Positions 26,128-35,920 of a stretch of 64,000 nucleotides of DNA are shown piece by piece (position 1 is the stretch's first letter; the number at the start of each line of letters is the position of its first letter). The stretch spans positions 806,001 to 870,000 of the forward strand of contig NC_011726.1 of the NCBI RefSeq assembly GCF_000021805.1. The letters run 5' to 3'. The DNA comes from Rippkaea orientalis PCC 8801 (GTDB lineage: Bacteria; Cyanobacteriota; Cyanobacteriia; Cyanobacteriales; Microcystaceae). Below the pieces are notes generated by a model. That model did not search any database and had not been told where the DNA came from. It was given only the letters and a program-made list of their open reading frames with translations. The translations under genes were made by a program, and so were the position numbers.

Positions 26128-26973
26128 TTAGGGTGAGGGTAAATGAGTTGTGGGATCTTGTGCTACCCAACCAACAGGAAAGCGATAACGAACTTCAAAA
26201 TGTAAATGGGATTGGGGAATATCAGGTCGTCCTGTAGTGCCGACATAACCGATTATATCTCCCTGACGAACAGATTGCCCGATTTTTGCTTGAAATCGAC
26301 TTAAGTGAGCATAGCGGGTTTGTCTACTATTCCCGTGATCAACCACCACCAAAAACCCGTAGGTTCCCTCTTGAGAGGCAAAAATCACCTCTCCTGCATC
26401 AGCCGCTAAAACAGGCGTTCCCGGTTCGGCTAAGAGATCGATTCCCCCATGAAAAAAGGATTGTCCTGTTGTTTGATTCGTGTGCCATCCGTAGGCTAAT
26501 CCGACCTGAGCGGGAGCCTGTAAGGGATAACCTTTGAGTCCAGTATAGTCATTTTTCCGAGTTCCTTGACTGGTTTGCCAATTGACCCCCGGAATAAAGA
26601 CAACCTTGGGGGTTTTGACACAGCCATTGAGTTCAAACAAAACATCAGCGCGAAGGCCATAGGCTGTTGCTAAGTCCTGCCAACTAGCACCTTTCGGGAC
26701 TTCTACTCGAATCCCATTAAACGGAGGAATGACAATTTCTTGTCCTACCTGAACCGCTCCTCCTTTGAGACTAGGATTGAGTTGAATCAAGGTTTCAGGA
26801 AATAGGTTGTAAGCTTGAGCAATACTCGCTAGAGTTTCCCCAGTCACTACGCGATGACGTTCGAGACGGGATAGGATCGGGGCTGGACACAAGGATGAGG
26901 GTGGGGTTTGGGCAAGGTTAACAAGGGGAGGAACGAGAGAAACAAACAGGACTAATAACAGTTCACTACTCAC
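26128..26973 (-). CDS. Secreted LysM and M23 peptidase
   Basis: A 281-residue cell-wall protein. A hydrophobic leader (residues 5-22) is followed by a LysM repeat (HRVVTGETLASIAQAYNLFPETLIQLNP), a second weaker LysM-like repeat (VEVPKGASWQDLATAYGL), and a C-terminal M23 domain with zinc motifs HGGIDL, and HLHFEVR, plus the central His in RYAHLS. All ligands are present, so it should be an active endopeptidase that cuts peptide cross-links in peptidoglycan. It starts five bases after the hom stop codon on the same strand and is likely cotranscribed with it. Confidence 0.9.
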   Translation of the reverse strand: MSSELLLVLFVSLVPPLVNLAQTPPSSLCPAPILSRLERHRVVTGETLASIAQAYNLFPETLIQLNPSLKGGAVQVGQEIVIPPFNGIRVEVPKGASWQDLATAYGLRADVLFELNGCVKTPKVVFIPGVNWQTSQGTRKNDYTGLKGYPLQAPAQVGLAYGWHTNQTTGQSFFHGGIDLLAEPGTPVLAADAGEVIFASQEGTYGFLVVVDHGNSRQTRYAHLSRFQAKIGQSVRQGDIIGYVGTTGRPDIPQSHLHFEVRYRFPVGWVAQDPTTHLPSP

Positions 26974-26978
26974 AAGAC

Positions 26979-28277
26979 CTACAAAACTCGCAAAATACTG
27001 GGAATACTTTTAATCGCTTCTAGGGTACGAATTTCAGCTAAGGCCGCCCGGAAATTTCCTTCACCAACATTGTGAGTGACGACGACAATTTCCGCGAGTT
27101 CCCCTTGAAACCCAATCTGTACCACCGACTCCAAACTGACCTGATGGTTGCCAAAACTCATCCCTAAATGACCAATGACCCCCGGAAGATCTCCGGTGAG
27201 GAAACGGGCATAAAAGCGGCTTTTAATCCCTTCTATGGGGGTGATTTGACAAAAATGTTGATGAACACAACTGAGAAGGGGATCAAGGGTGGGGGTTTGA
27301 CCACTACTTTTGAGGATGGCCACAATATTCATGATGTCAGAAACGACCGCACTGGCCGTTGGACCAGATCCTGCCCCTGGACCATAAAACATCACTTGTC
27401 CGAGGGGATCACCCGCCACTAAAATCGCATTGTAGACCCCATTAATACTGGCTAGGGGATGGTCTTTCGGAACAAGGGTAGGATGAACCCGTAATTCTAG
27501 GGTCTGGGACTCCTGACCCCCAGATCCTTTGGCAATGGCCAGCAGTTTGATGACAAAGCCTAATTTATCGGCATAGGCAATATCGGCGGCACTGACTTGG
27601 CGAATCCCTTCGCAGTAAACGTCTTCCCGTTGGACACGACCGCCAAACCCTAAAGAGGCGAGAATAGCGATTTTATCGGCCGCATCTAACCCATCTACGT
27701 CGGCGGTGGGATCAGCTTCTGCATAGCCTAAGCGTTGGGCTTCTGCTAAAACATCGCTAAAATCTGCTCCGGCGGTGGTCATTTCGCTGAGAATATAGTT
27801 AGTTGTGCCGTTGATAATGCCGATAATTTGGGTAATGCGGTTCGCACCGAGGGATTGTTTGAGGGGTTTAATAATCGGAATCCCTCCCCCGACAGCAGCT
27901 TCTAGGAGAACGTAAACGCCAGCTTGGTTGGCTGAGTTGTAGATTTCGTCACCATAACGGGCAATGACAGCTTTATTGGCGGTGACAACGTGCTTTTTTT
28001 GGGCGATCGCTTGAAGAATGAGCGATCGCGCGGGTTCGAGTCCCCCTAATAATTCCACCACAATGTCAATGTCAGGATCGTTGACAATAGCTTTTAAGTC
28101 GCTGGTGATCACCTCTGGGGGAAATTGTACCGAACGGGGTTTGTCGGGCGATCGCACTCCCACCCGATGAATGGTAATGTCTTTTAAGAGGGGGTTGCGC
28201 CCAGAGGGATCAAGCAAAATTTGGGCGGTTCCTGTTCCTACGGTTCCTAAACCCAGTAAACCAATCTTAACGACCAC
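26979..28277 (-). CDS. hom: Homoserine dehydrogenase
   Basis: Reduces aspartate semialdehyde to homoserine, the branch point to threonine and methionine. The NAD(P) motif is GLLGLGTVGTGTAQ (residue 6 onward); the catalytic region shows GGGIPIIKPLKQSL, the substrate segment (LGYAEADPTADVDGLDAADK) and FYGPGAGSGPTASAVVSDI. A C-terminal ACT domain (about residues 350-432, YARFLTGDLPGVIGHLG) provides threonine feedback. The length of 432 is normal for the monofunctional enzyme. The M23 peptidase follows closely, a pairing without clear functional logic. Confidence 0.95.
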   Translation of the reverse strand: MVVKIGLLGLGTVGTGTAQILLDPSGRNPLLKDITIHRVGVRSPDKPRSVQFPPEVITSDLKAIVNDPDIDIVVELLGGLEPARSLILQAIAQKKHVVTANKAVIARYGDEIYNSANQAGVYVLLEAAVGGGIPIIKPLKQSLGANRITQIIGIINGTTNYILSEMTTAGADFSDVLAEAQRLGYAEADPTADVDGLDAADKIAILASLGFGGRVQREDVYCEGIRQVSAADIAYADKLGFVIKLLAIAKGSGGQESQTLELRVHPTLVPKDHPLASINGVYNAILVAGDPLGQVMFYGPGAGSGPTASAVVSDIMNIVAILKSSGQTPTLDPLLSCVHQHFCQITPIEGIKSRFYARFLTGDLPGVIGHLGMSFGNHQVSLESVVQIGFQGELAEIVVVTHNVGEGNFRAALAEIRTLEAIKSIPSILRVL

Positions 28278-28513
28278 CTACTTTACTCCTAATCATCCTT
28301 TGCTTGATCTAGAGTAACGGTTTTTGGTAGCAATTTTGAAGGGAGTTGAAAGTTTTGGGGTTTAGAAGGCCTTGTATCTTTAGATTAATTAAGATTAAGT
28401 TACTTATCAAATAATTGGAATTGCCTCTGATTCTTAGGAAGTTATGAGTAGAATTTAGATGAAGCAAAGAGCTTGCTTCCTATCGCCTCAGAAACAATAA
28501 GGAGGTGAGAAGA

Positions 28514-29002
28514 ATGAAAAAATTAACACAAATCTTTTTAGTTCTTGGGGGAATCGTTGGCTTTATTCTTTTATCGGGAAGTCCGGCTTTAGGTCAGCCT
28601 GATTCTTCTTGTTATATGATTAATCAATCGGGTCAAGTGATGGATTTATCAGCTATTTGTCATAAAGGGGTTTCTTGGAGTACCACAGAGTCAAATCAAA
28701 CCGCTCCAGCTTCGGAGTTTAGAAGCTATTCCCAAGTTCAAAATTATGATAATACTAGCCAGGACTGGGAGACAGATCTGCCAAGCCGCTATCAAGGTTA
28801 CAGTCTATATTCTACTCGTTTTCCTGATGATGGTTCTGGAATAGGTCAGAGAATTTATAGCAGGGTAGAAAATAGGCCAAGCATTGTTACATATTCTCAC
28901 AAAACTTGGGAACCAGGCTATGATCCATCAACTCCAGAAGGACAACAGGCACAGTATGATTTAACCATCCGCACACTCAGGGTTTTAGACTATTTTAGAT
29001 AG
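28514..29002 (+). CDS. Secreted hypothetical protein with strong ribosome site
   Basis: A 162-residue protein with a signal peptide (MKKLTQIFLVLGGIVGFILL, cleavage about ALGQ-PD) and a mature part holding two cysteines (DSSCYMINQSG, SAICHKGVSW), then a Tyr- and Ser-rich body (SRYQGYSLYSTRF). The start is ATG 28514: a ten-base Shine-Dalgarno match AAGGAGGTGA ends five bases before it, unusually strong for a cyanobacterium. A GTG at 28505 lies inside that site. I do not recognise the family. It faces the hydrolase gene tail to tail. Confidence 0.7.
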   Translation: MKKLTQIFLVLGGIVGFILLSGSPALGQPDSSCYMINQSGQVMDLSAICHKGVSWSTTESNQTAPASEFRSYSQVQNYDNTSQDWETDLPSRYQGYSLYSTRFPDDGSGIGQRIYSRVENRPSIVTYSHKTWEPGYDPSTPEGQQAQYDLTIRTLRVLDYFR

Positions 29003-29021
29003 CGTAAAGACCTGATGCAAT

Positions 29022-29939
29022 TCAAATGATAACTTTGCTGTCAATCCAATCGAGTAAAATTGGATTAAAGCGATCAGGGGATTCATCCTGGGGACAATGA
29101 CCTACTTGGTCTAATTCGACTAAGGTAATGCGAGAATTTAATTGAGCAAACATTGGCGCAAGGGAAGGGGGAATAAACCGATCTTGCTTGCCCCAAATTA
29201 ACAGCATCGGAATGGTTAAATTAGGAAGAATTGCCTTAGCTGAGGGAGCAAATTTAGGATTTCTTGCCCCTTCTACCAATAAACATAACGTTCTCGCCGC
29301 CCCTTGATCGTAAGCCGGAAGGCTGATAATTTCGACTAATTCATCCGTAATGGCCGAGCGATCGCAATAGGCTAATGTTACCCAAGGACGGATAATACTA
29401 GGACGGCGTACAATGGTTAACAAGCCTTTGATGAGGAAAGGAGGGGACAGAAGACTCTCTAAAGACGTTACTATCGGTTGTAACCATCGAGGCATCATCT
29501 CTTGTCGTAGCGAAACATCCGGTAAGCTGAGCATAGCTATCCCTGCAACCATTTCTGGATAAGTCGCAGCAACCGTTAAACAAACCAACGAACCGATGGA
29601 ATTACCCACTAAAATCACGGGTTGACGAATAAAGGTACGCCAAAAATCATAAACCTGTTGCGCCCATAAATACGCGCTATAGTCTGCGGCCGCCTTTTGT
29701 GACCCTCCAAACCCCAATAAATCTAAAGCATACACGCTATGTTTTTCAGCCAAAATCGGGATATTATGTCGCCAATGCTCAATCGCTGCCCCAAACCCAT
29801 GTAAGAGGATTAAAGGGGGTTTTTGTTGAGAGATGGATTTGATGGGACAATGGAGATAACTATAACGGATTTGCCAGCCTTGCCAAATCCAATCTCGTTG
29901 TCGTCCAATGCGCTTTTCCCAAGGTTGTTGATCTAACAC
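29022..29939 (-). CDS. Alpha/beta hydrolase
   Basis: A 305-residue alpha/beta-fold hydrolase. The oxyanion-hole region is LLHGFGAAIEHWRHN (about residue 45), the nucleophile elbow GNSIGS (about residue 113), the acid likely Asp in WGKQDRFIP (about 252) and the His in QVGHCPQDE (about 280), so the triad is complete. Similar proteins are widespread in cyanobacteria and in plastids. The substrate is unknown; an esterase or a pigment-related hydrolase are options that I cannot separate. Confidence 0.85.
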   Translation of the reverse strand: MLDQQPWEKRIGRQRDWIWQGWQIRYSYLHCPIKSISQQKPPLILLHGFGAAIEHWRHNIPILAEKHSVYALDLLGFGGSQKAAADYSAYLWAQQVYDFWRTFIRQPVILVGNSIGSLVCLTVAATYPEMVAGIAMLSLPDVSLRQEMMPRWLQPIVTSLESLLSPPFLIKGLLTIVRRPSIIRPWVTLAYCDRSAITDELVEIISLPAYDQGAARTLCLLVEGARNPKFAPSAKAILPNLTIPMLLIWGKQDRFIPPSLAPMFAQLNSRITLVELDQVGHCPQDESPDRFNPILLDWIDSKVII

Positions 29940-30131
29940 AAATTTACTGTTATAAATCTTTACACTTAATCCATTGTATTGTCAGTCTTGAGATAGATTA
30001 CCGAAAGGGAAAATTAAAGTTAGTAATTAAGACAGAACCTTCTAAAAAATTAGTAAAATAAAAAAGTCACTTTATTAGCGATAATCGATTTTAAGTTCAT
30101 CCATCTACTTGAGAGACAATATCAAACGCCT

Positions 30132-30662
30132 GTGATAGACAAAAGACGCCCTCAACGCGATCTCCCCAAAATTAACGAAAGAATCCGCTTCCCCGAAATT
30201 CGGGTCATCGATAGTGATGGCTCTCAAGTGGGTGTGATTACCCCTAAGGAAGCTTTGAGCCTAGCTCAAGAAAAGGAACTCGATCTCGTCTTGGTTAGCG
30301 AAACCGCTAAACCTCCTGTTTGCCGAATCATGGATTACGGTAAGTATAAGTTTGAACAGGAGAAAAAAGCCAGGGAAGCCAAGAAAAAGCAGCATACCGC
30401 CGATGTCAAGGAAGTGAAAATGCGCTATAAAATTGGCGAAAGCGACTACAACGTGCGAGTTAATCAAGCAAAACGCTTTCTCAAGTCTGGTGATAAAGTC
30501 AAAGCAACAGTGACATTCCGAGGTCGGGAAATTCAACACGCCAATTTAGCACAAGAATTACTCGAACGCATGGCTAAAGATCTTGAAGAACTGGCCGAAA
30601 TTCAACAAGCACCCAAACGTGAAGGACGTAATATGATGATGTTCCTCACTCCTAAGAAGTGA
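30132..30662 (+). CDS. infC: Translation initiation factor IF-3
   Basis: IF-3 binds the 30S subunit, prevents subunit joining and checks the initiator tRNA and start codon. The N domain ([21 protein letters not shown]), linker helix ([26 protein letters not shown]) and C domain ([27 protein letters not shown]) are complete in about 176 residues. No ATG is available: either GTG 30132 or ACG 30126 must start it. Related proteins usually begin MPVI..., and here the corresponding codons read ACG-CCT-GTG-ATA. Unusual infC start codons serve autoregulation in other bacteria. Confidence 0.94.
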   Translation: MIDKRRPQRDLPKINERIRFPEIRVIDSDGSQVGVITPKEALSLAQEKELDLVLVSETAKPPVCRIMDYGKYKFEQEKKAREAKKKQHTADVKEVKMRYKIGESDYNVRVNQAKRFLKSGDKVKATVTFRGREIQHANLAQELLERMAKDLEELAEIQQAPKREGRNMMMFLTPKK

Positions 30663-30747
30663 GGGGTTGACATTGGGTAATAATTTAGCTTAGCAATCAA
30701 TTAGTGAGTCCCCTCGTAGTGATTGTTTGTTCAATAAATATTAAAAT

Positions 30748-30850
30748 ATAGCAGTTCTCATGCTCGTGAGGGACAACGTAGGGGCGTGGAAACCACGCCC
30801 GTAAACCATCTAGGTGTTAAGTGTACCTCATCAGAGTAAGAAATGATATG
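30748..30850 (+). repeat. MITE-like element, copy C
   Basis: About 100 bases, nearly identical to copy B at 16358, with the GGGGCGTGG...CCACGCCC centre and imperfect terminal repeats. It lies in the 336-base gap after infC; the rest of that gap shows no gene. Confidence 0.8.
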
Positions 30851-30998
30851 GTATTGAGTTTGTAGTAAAGGCTAAAGCCCTTTGATCATCTTTAAAAAGT
30901 TGACTACAAAGCAAAAATACTCAGCTATGTAAGCTTAATATTTAATCTGCAAACACTCTCTTAACTATGAGGGGATTATTATTTAAGATAGAATTTCC

Positions 30999-31475
30999 AT
31001 GAAAAACTTTCGCTTATTATTGAAACTTTTAGGGTTAAGCTGTTTATTGATATTGACTAATACTATGGTTAAAGCTGAGTCTGAGATTAATAGTAGTCTT
31101 CTTTCGGAGTTAGAAAAAAACCGTCAACTCTGGCGATCGCAAGCAATAACAGATTACCAATTTATCTATCAACAACAGTGTTTTTGTCCTCCCCCGGCTA
31201 ATACTCCCCTAAAAGTTCTTATTGACCAGAATAACATTAGTCAAGTGCTTAACTTAAAAACGGGTCAACCTTTAGGTACTTCCCAATTCAATCAAGTCAA
31301 ATCTATTGAACAATTGTTTACTATTCTTGAAGAAGCCATTAAACAAAACGCCGATGAAATTTCAGTAACTTATGATCCTCAATTGGGTTATCCTACTAAG
31401 ATTGCAATCGATTATAAAAAAATCATGGCTGATGAAGAACAAGGTTATCTGATTAAAGATCTACAGAAATTATGA
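30999..31475 (+). CDS. Secreted DUF6174 protein
   Basis: A 158-residue protein with a signal peptide (MKNFRLLLKLLGLSCLLIL, cleavage about VKA-ES). The mature part matches DUF6174: DYQFIYQQQCFCPPPANTPLKVLID, a Cys-x-Cys-Pro motif, and the C-terminal EISVTYDPQLGYPTKIAIDYKKIMADEE. Members are often lipoproteins or secreted proteins of unknown role. Its stop overlaps the start of the next gene by four bases (ATGA), so the two products are probably made together. Confidence 0.8.
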   Translation: MKNFRLLLKLLGLSCLLILTNTMVKAESEINSSLLSELEKNRQLWRSQAITDYQFIYQQQCFCPPPANTPLKVLIDQNNISQVLNLKTGQPLGTSQFNQVKSIEQLFTILEEAIKQNADEISVTYDPQLGYPTKIAIDYKKIMADEEQGYLIKDLQKL

Positions 31476-32413
31476 GTAAATCTTCCTTTATTCGTTCTGT
31501 ATCTAAGGTTCTACCGATTGCTTTAGCCGTTCTATTATTAAGTGTTTCAATTAAAACGATTATTCATGAATTTAAAGATCATAGTTGGCAAAGTATTTGG
31601 CAATATTTACAAACCATTTCTAATACTCGTAAAATGGCATCAGTAGCCTTAACGGGATTAGGTTACTTAGCCATGACAGGCTATGATATTTTGGGGTTTC
31701 AATATATTAATCAAGTTTTGGAGCGTACTAAAATTGCAGGTACAGCATTTATTAGTTACGCTGTGGGTAATACTATTGGATTTTCTGCTTTTTCGGGAAC
31801 AGCCATTCGGTATCATTTTTATTCTAGTTGGGGAGTTTCTAAGCTTAAAATTGCTCAGTTAATAGTGTTTACTCATTTAACCTTTTGGTTGGGATTATTT
31901 GGAGTGAGTGGCGTTGTTTTTCTGGTTGATCCTTTAACGCTTCCAAAAGTATTAAAGTTACCTTTCAATTCTGTCCATCCTATCGGTTTTATTTTTCTGG
32001 CTTTAGTCGCTATTTACTTTGTGATTGGATATTTTTGGAAGAGTTCTTTAAGAATAGGTTCAGAAGAAATTGTCTTTCCGTCTCCAGAAATGTCTCTACA
32101 ATTAATCGCTTTAGCTGCGGTTGATTGGGGGTTAGCGTGTGGAGTATTATATCTTTTACTCCCCTTGGATCATTCGATGTCCTATCCAGGTTTTTTTGGG
32201 ATCTATATTTTAGCCTTAACCGCCGGATTAATGAGTACTGTTCCTGGGGGGTTAGGCGTATTTGATACCGTGATTTTATTACTACGTCCTGACTCAATTT
32301 CTGCTCCTGATATTTTAGGAGCATTAATTGCTTACCGTATTATTTATTATATTCTACCTTTAATCATTGCTTTGGGATTATTTATAATTCAACATTTTCA
32401 AAAACACAAATAA
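31472..32413 (+). CDS. Lysylphosphatidylglycerol synthase TM-region (UPF0104) protein
   Basis: A 313-residue polytopic membrane protein with about eight helices. It corresponds to the flippase-like membrane half of MprF, without the aminoacyltransferase domain: seen are YAVGNTIGFSAFSGTAIRYHFYSSWG (about residues 92-117), LTFWLGLFGVSGVVFL, and the late STVPGGLGVFDTVIL motif (about 257-271). It may move lipids or polyprenyl-linked compounds. It overlaps the DUF6174 gene by four bases, which points to a joint membrane or envelope task. Confidence 0.85.
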   Translation: MSKSSFIRSVSKVLPIALAVLLLSVSIKTIIHEFKDHSWQSIWQYLQTISNTRKMASVALTGLGYLAMTGYDILGFQYINQVLERTKIAGTAFISYAVGNTIGFSAFSGTAIRYHFYSSWGVSKLKIAQLIVFTHLTFWLGLFGVSGVVFLVDPLTLPKVLKLPFNSVHPIGFIFLALVAIYFVIGYFWKSSLRIGSEEIVFPSPEMSLQLIALAAVDWGLACGVLYLLLPLDHSMSYPGFFGIYILALTAGLMSTVPGGLGVFDTVILLLRPDSISAPDILGALIAYRIIYYILPLIIALGLFIIQHFQKHK

Positions 32414-32744
32414 CCTGAGTCCGGAGTTAGGAGTTTTTCGCCCATAGAATCAGGGTTTTAACCTGCTAATTTAGACAAATTGTTGACCAAGATCCTTATA
32501 TCCAACTCAGGTAAATAAGATAGGTTTACCGCGCATCAAAAGCGGTTAAACCCTTACCATGATTTAAGACAAAAAGAAACAGAACGACTTCTCAAAGAAC
32601 AGTCTCAAACAACAAAAATCATTAAGGGTATAATCATTTTAAATTAAAGGTCAACATTTCAGGGTTTAAATGGGATATAATAAGTCTTTAAGTAAAATAG
32701 CTTAATTTTTATTGTTATCTATAATTTTTATTGGAAATTTTCCT
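32414..32744. other. Intergenic region before the diflavin flavoprotein gene
   Basis: No gene or RNA is supported here. About 32530-32648 is open in one frame and reads as a charged fragment (RLNPYHDLRQKETERLLKEQ) without a start codon, perhaps the tail of a decayed gene. AT-rich sequence with promoter-like hexamers follows (32650-32720). Confidence 0.4.
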
Positions 32745-34466
32745 ATGAGAGCCAAAGATGTGCAAATTTTTCCCATGGCGACGGATACCTTGGTATTGCG
32801 ATCGCGGACATGGGAACGACTCAAATTTGAGATAGAATACGCCCTAAAACGGGGAACAACCGCCAATTCGTATCTAATTCAAGCCGACAAAATTGCCCTG
32901 TTTGATCCTCCGGGGGAATCCTTTACTGAGATTTTTTTAAAGACTCTAAAACAACGCATTGATCCCCAAACAATTGATTATGTCATTTTAGGCCACGTTA
33001 ACCCCAATCGGGCTGAAACCCTCAAAGCCTTATTACAAATTGCGCCCCAAATAACTATCATTTGTTCTAATCCGGCCGCCATTTTATTACCCAATCTTCT
33101 CTTACCGCAGTTTCCTAGTCAGATCAAAGTGATTAAAGGGGAAGACACCACCATTGATCTAGGAAAAGGTCATCTATTATCTTTTATTCCCACTCCTAAC
33201 CCCCGCTATCCCGACCAATTATGTACCTACGATCCCCAAACAGAAATCCTCTTTAGTGATAAATTATTTGGAGCTCATGTTTGTGGCGATCAAGTCTTTG
33301 ATGAAGGGTGGACAGTTTACGCCGAAGACCGCCGTTATTACTTTGATTGTCTCATTGCGCCCTACGCTAAACAAGTCGCCACAGGATTAGAAAAATTAAG
33401 CCAAAAACCCGCTAAAATTTACGCCACTGGTCACGGTCCATTAGTTCGCTATGGCTTAAAAGAATTGACCTCATTCTATCAGCAATGGTTAACCAATCAG
33501 AAATCTCAAGAACTTAGTGTCGCTTTAATTTACGCCTCAGCTTATGGTAATACGGGCACTTTAGCCCAAGCGATCGCCAAAGGGATCACCAAAGCCGGAG
33601 TCGCAGTAGAATCCATTAACGCTGAAATCGCCGAACCCGACGAAATTAAACAAGCCATTAACAAATGTAGCGGGTTTATTTTTGGGTCTCCTACCTTGGG
33701 AGGCCATGCGCCAACCCAAATTCAAACGGCTTTAGGAATTACCCTCGCTAACGCCGATAAAACCAAATTAGCAGGGGTTTTTGGGTCCTTTGGCTGGAGT
33801 GGAGAAGCCATTGACCTCCTCGAAAGTAAATTCCGTGATGGGGGATATCGCTTTGGGTTTGAAACTATCAGAGTGAAATTTACCCCCACCGACGCGATCC
33901 TCAAAACCTGTGAGGAAGCCGGGACAGACTTCGCCCAAGCGGTGAAAAAAGCCCAAAAAAGCCGTAAACCTAAAGCATCTGTCAACCAGTCCCAAACAGC
34001 GCGAACAGAACAAGCCCTAGGGCGGATTGTGGGGTCTTTGTGTATCGTCACTTGCCAGCAAAACGAAGTCGGGGGGGCAATGTTGGCCTCTTGGGTATCC
34101 CAAGCAACCTTTAATCCGCCAGGGTTTACCGTCGCCGTGGCTAAAGAACGGGCGATCGAATCTCTATTGTATAAAAAGAGTTCTTTTGTTCTCAATATTT
34201 TGCCAGAAGGCCAACATCTTGGGCTAATGAAGCATTTTCTCAAACCCTTTGGACCAGGGGAAGATCGCTTTGCCGGGATAGAAACAGAAACGGCGGAAAA
34301 TGGATCCCCGATCTTGAAGGATGCCCTAGCCTATCTTGAATGTCAAGTCAGCGATCGCATGGAATGTGGTGATCATTGGGTCATTTATGCGATCGCCAAA
34401 AAAGGTCAAGTCCTACACGATGGCGTAACAGCCGTTCACCATCGAAAATCAGGCGATCATTACTAA
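32745..34466 (+). CDS. Diflavin flavoprotein (Flv1/Flv2-type, degenerate diiron site)
   Basis: Cyanobacterial flavodiiron protein of 573 residues: metallo-beta-lactamase-like domain (about 1-250), flavodoxin (about 260-400, [16 protein letters not shown]), and a C-terminal flavin-reductase domain (about 415-570, [11 protein letters not shown]). Such proteins pass electrons from photosystem I side to O2 or protect photosystem II. The canonical HxExD...H iron ligands are changed: the first motif reads [11 protein letters not shown] and the second [10 protein letters not shown]. This is the pattern of Flv1 and Flv2, which pair with a canonical Flv3 or Flv4. A solitary gene, without flv4 or sll0218-like neighbours, favours Flv1. 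ATG 32745 is preferred to TTG 32712. Confidence 0.88.
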   Translation: MRAKDVQIFPMATDTLVLRSRTWERLKFEIEYALKRGTTANSYLIQADKIALFDPPGESFTEIFLKTLKQRIDPQTIDYVILGHVNPNRAETLKALLQIAPQITIICSNPAAILLPNLLLPQFPSQIKVIKGEDTTIDLGKGHLLSFIPTPNPRYPDQLCTYDPQTEILFSDKLFGAHVCGDQVFDEGWTVYAEDRRYYFDCLIAPYAKQVATGLEKLSQKPAKIYATGHGPLVRYGLKELTSFYQQWLTNQKSQELSVALIYASAYGNTGTLAQAIAKGITKAGVAVESINAEIAEPDEIKQAINKCSGFIFGSPTLGGHAPTQIQTALGITLANADKTKLAGVFGSFGWSGEAIDLLESKFRDGGYRFGFETIRVKFTPTDAILKTCEEAGTDFAQAVKKAQKSRKPKASVNQSQTARTEQALGRIVGSLCIVTCQQNEVGGAMLASWVSQATFNPPGFTVAVAKERAIESLLYKKSSFVLNILPEGQHLGLMKHFLKPFGPGEDRFAGIETETAENGSPILKDALAYLECQVSDRMECGDHWVIYAIAKKGQVLHDGVTAVHHRKSGDHY

Positions 34467-34477
34467 GAGAACACCAA

Positions 34478-35857
34478 ATGAATGACAGATCAACTACTAC
34501 TATTCAAGTGATCGGAGGAGGGTTAGCCGGAACTGAAGCAGCTTGGCAAATTGCCCAAGCTGGAGTCCCCGTGATCCTCTACGAAATGCGCCCCCTACGA
34601 ACCAGTCCAGCCCACCATAGCGAAGAATTAGCCGAATTAGTCTGTAGTAACTCCTTTGGGGCTATGTCAAGCGATCGCGCAGCCGGACTCCTTCACGAAG
34701 AATTACGCCGTTTAGGGTCAATTATCATCCAAACCGCCGATCAACATTCAGTCCCCGCAGGAGGCGCGTTAGCCGTTGATCGAGGCGTTTTTAGCCATGC
34801 CTTAACCCAAACTTTGGACAACCATCCTTTAATTACCTTAAAACGGGCTGCAATTGGACAAATTCCCTCCGAAGGCATCGTCGTTTTAACCACGGGACCT
34901 CTGACCACCCCCGACCTCGCAGAAGACCTTCAGAGGTTCACCGGGATGGACTATTTAAGCTTTTTTGACGCAGCCAGTCCCATTATTGTGGGAGACTCCA
35001 TTAACCGTGATATCGCCTTTTTAGCCTCCCGTTACGACAAAGGAGAGGCAGCCTATCTCAATTGTCCCCTGACCAAAGAACAATATCTGCACTTTCGAGA
35101 GGAATTGTGTCAAGCAGAACAGGCCGAATTAAAGGATTTTGAACGAGAAACCGCTCAATTTTTTGAAGGCTGCTTACCTATTGAGGAATTAGCCAAGCGG
35201 GGAGAAGATACTATGCGCTACGGACCCCTTAAACCCGTAGGATTATTTGACTCCCGTTTAGGGGACTTTCGTGACCCCGAAAATAAGGGTAAACGTCCCT
35301 ATGGGGTGGTACAACTGCGCCAAGAGGACAAAAATGGTCAATTATGGAATATGGTAGGGTTTCAAACTAATTTAAAATGGGGAGAGCAAAAACGAATATT
35401 TAGATTGATTCCTGGCTTAGAAACGGCAGAATTTGTCCGTATGGGAGTCATGCACCGTAATACTTTTATTAATTCTCCCCAACTGCTGGAAGCTACTTTA
35501 CAGTTTAAATCCCGTCCAACGCTGTTGGCGGCTGGTCAATTAATCGGAACAGAAGGCTATAGCGCGGCCGCCGCCGGGGGATGGTTAGCGGGGACAAACG
35601 CGGCACGATTAGCATTAAGGTTAGATCCGCTTAAAATGCCAGAAACGACGATGATGGGGGCATTATTTGAGTTTATTAGTAGTGCATCCCCTAAACATTT
35701 TCAACCGATGCCGCCTAATTTTGGCATTATCCCCGAATTATCTCATAAAATTGGCAATAAACGGGAAAGGTATGGAAAATACCGCGATCGCGCTTTAGCG
35801 GATTTAGAAACTTGGAACAATCAATCTGTGAATAAGCGATCGCTCTGTGTTCAATAG
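34478..35857 (+). CDS. trmFO: Methylenetetrahydrofolate-tRNA-(uracil-54-C5)-methyltransferase TrmFO
   Basis: Folate- and FAD-dependent enzyme that makes ribothymidine at tRNA position 54. The FAD motif is [16 protein letters not shown] at residue 11, followed by [26 protein letters not shown] with the catalytic cysteine, the FDAASPII segment, and near the end [23 protein letters not shown]. Length is 459. The ATG at 34478 lies 11 bases after the flavoprotein stop; the longer open frame upstream overlaps that gene and is not native. Cotranscription of the two flavoproteins is likely. Confidence 0.95.
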   Translation: MNDRSTTTIQVIGGGLAGTEAAWQIAQAGVPVILYEMRPLRTSPAHHSEELAELVCSNSFGAMSSDRAAGLLHEELRRLGSIIIQTADQHSVPAGGALAVDRGVFSHALTQTLDNHPLITLKRAAIGQIPSEGIVVLTTGPLTTPDLAEDLQRFTGMDYLSFFDAASPIIVGDSINRDIAFLASRYDKGEAAYLNCPLTKEQYLHFREELCQAEQAELKDFERETAQFFEGCLPIEELAKRGEDTMRYGPLKPVGLFDSRLGDFRDPENKGKRPYGVVQLRQEDKNGQLWNMVGFQTNLKWGEQKRIFRLIPGLETAEFVRMGVMHRNTFINSPQLLEATLQFKSRPTLLAAGQLIGTEGYSAAAAGGWLAGTNAARLALRLDPLKMPETTMMGALFEFISSASPKHFQPMPPNFGIIPELSHKIGNKRERYGKYRDRALADLETWNNQSVNKRSLCVQ

Positions 35858-35920
35858 GTAGGGGTCAACGGCCGTTGACCCCTACGGTTCCTCTTGAGTA
35901 ATATGGGAAAGTAAAATTGC

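Noticed and set aside
32530-32648. Fragment reading RLNPYHDLRQKETERLLKEQ as a gene remnant
   Set aside because: Charged and codon-like, but too short and without a recognised family; noted only in the gap description.
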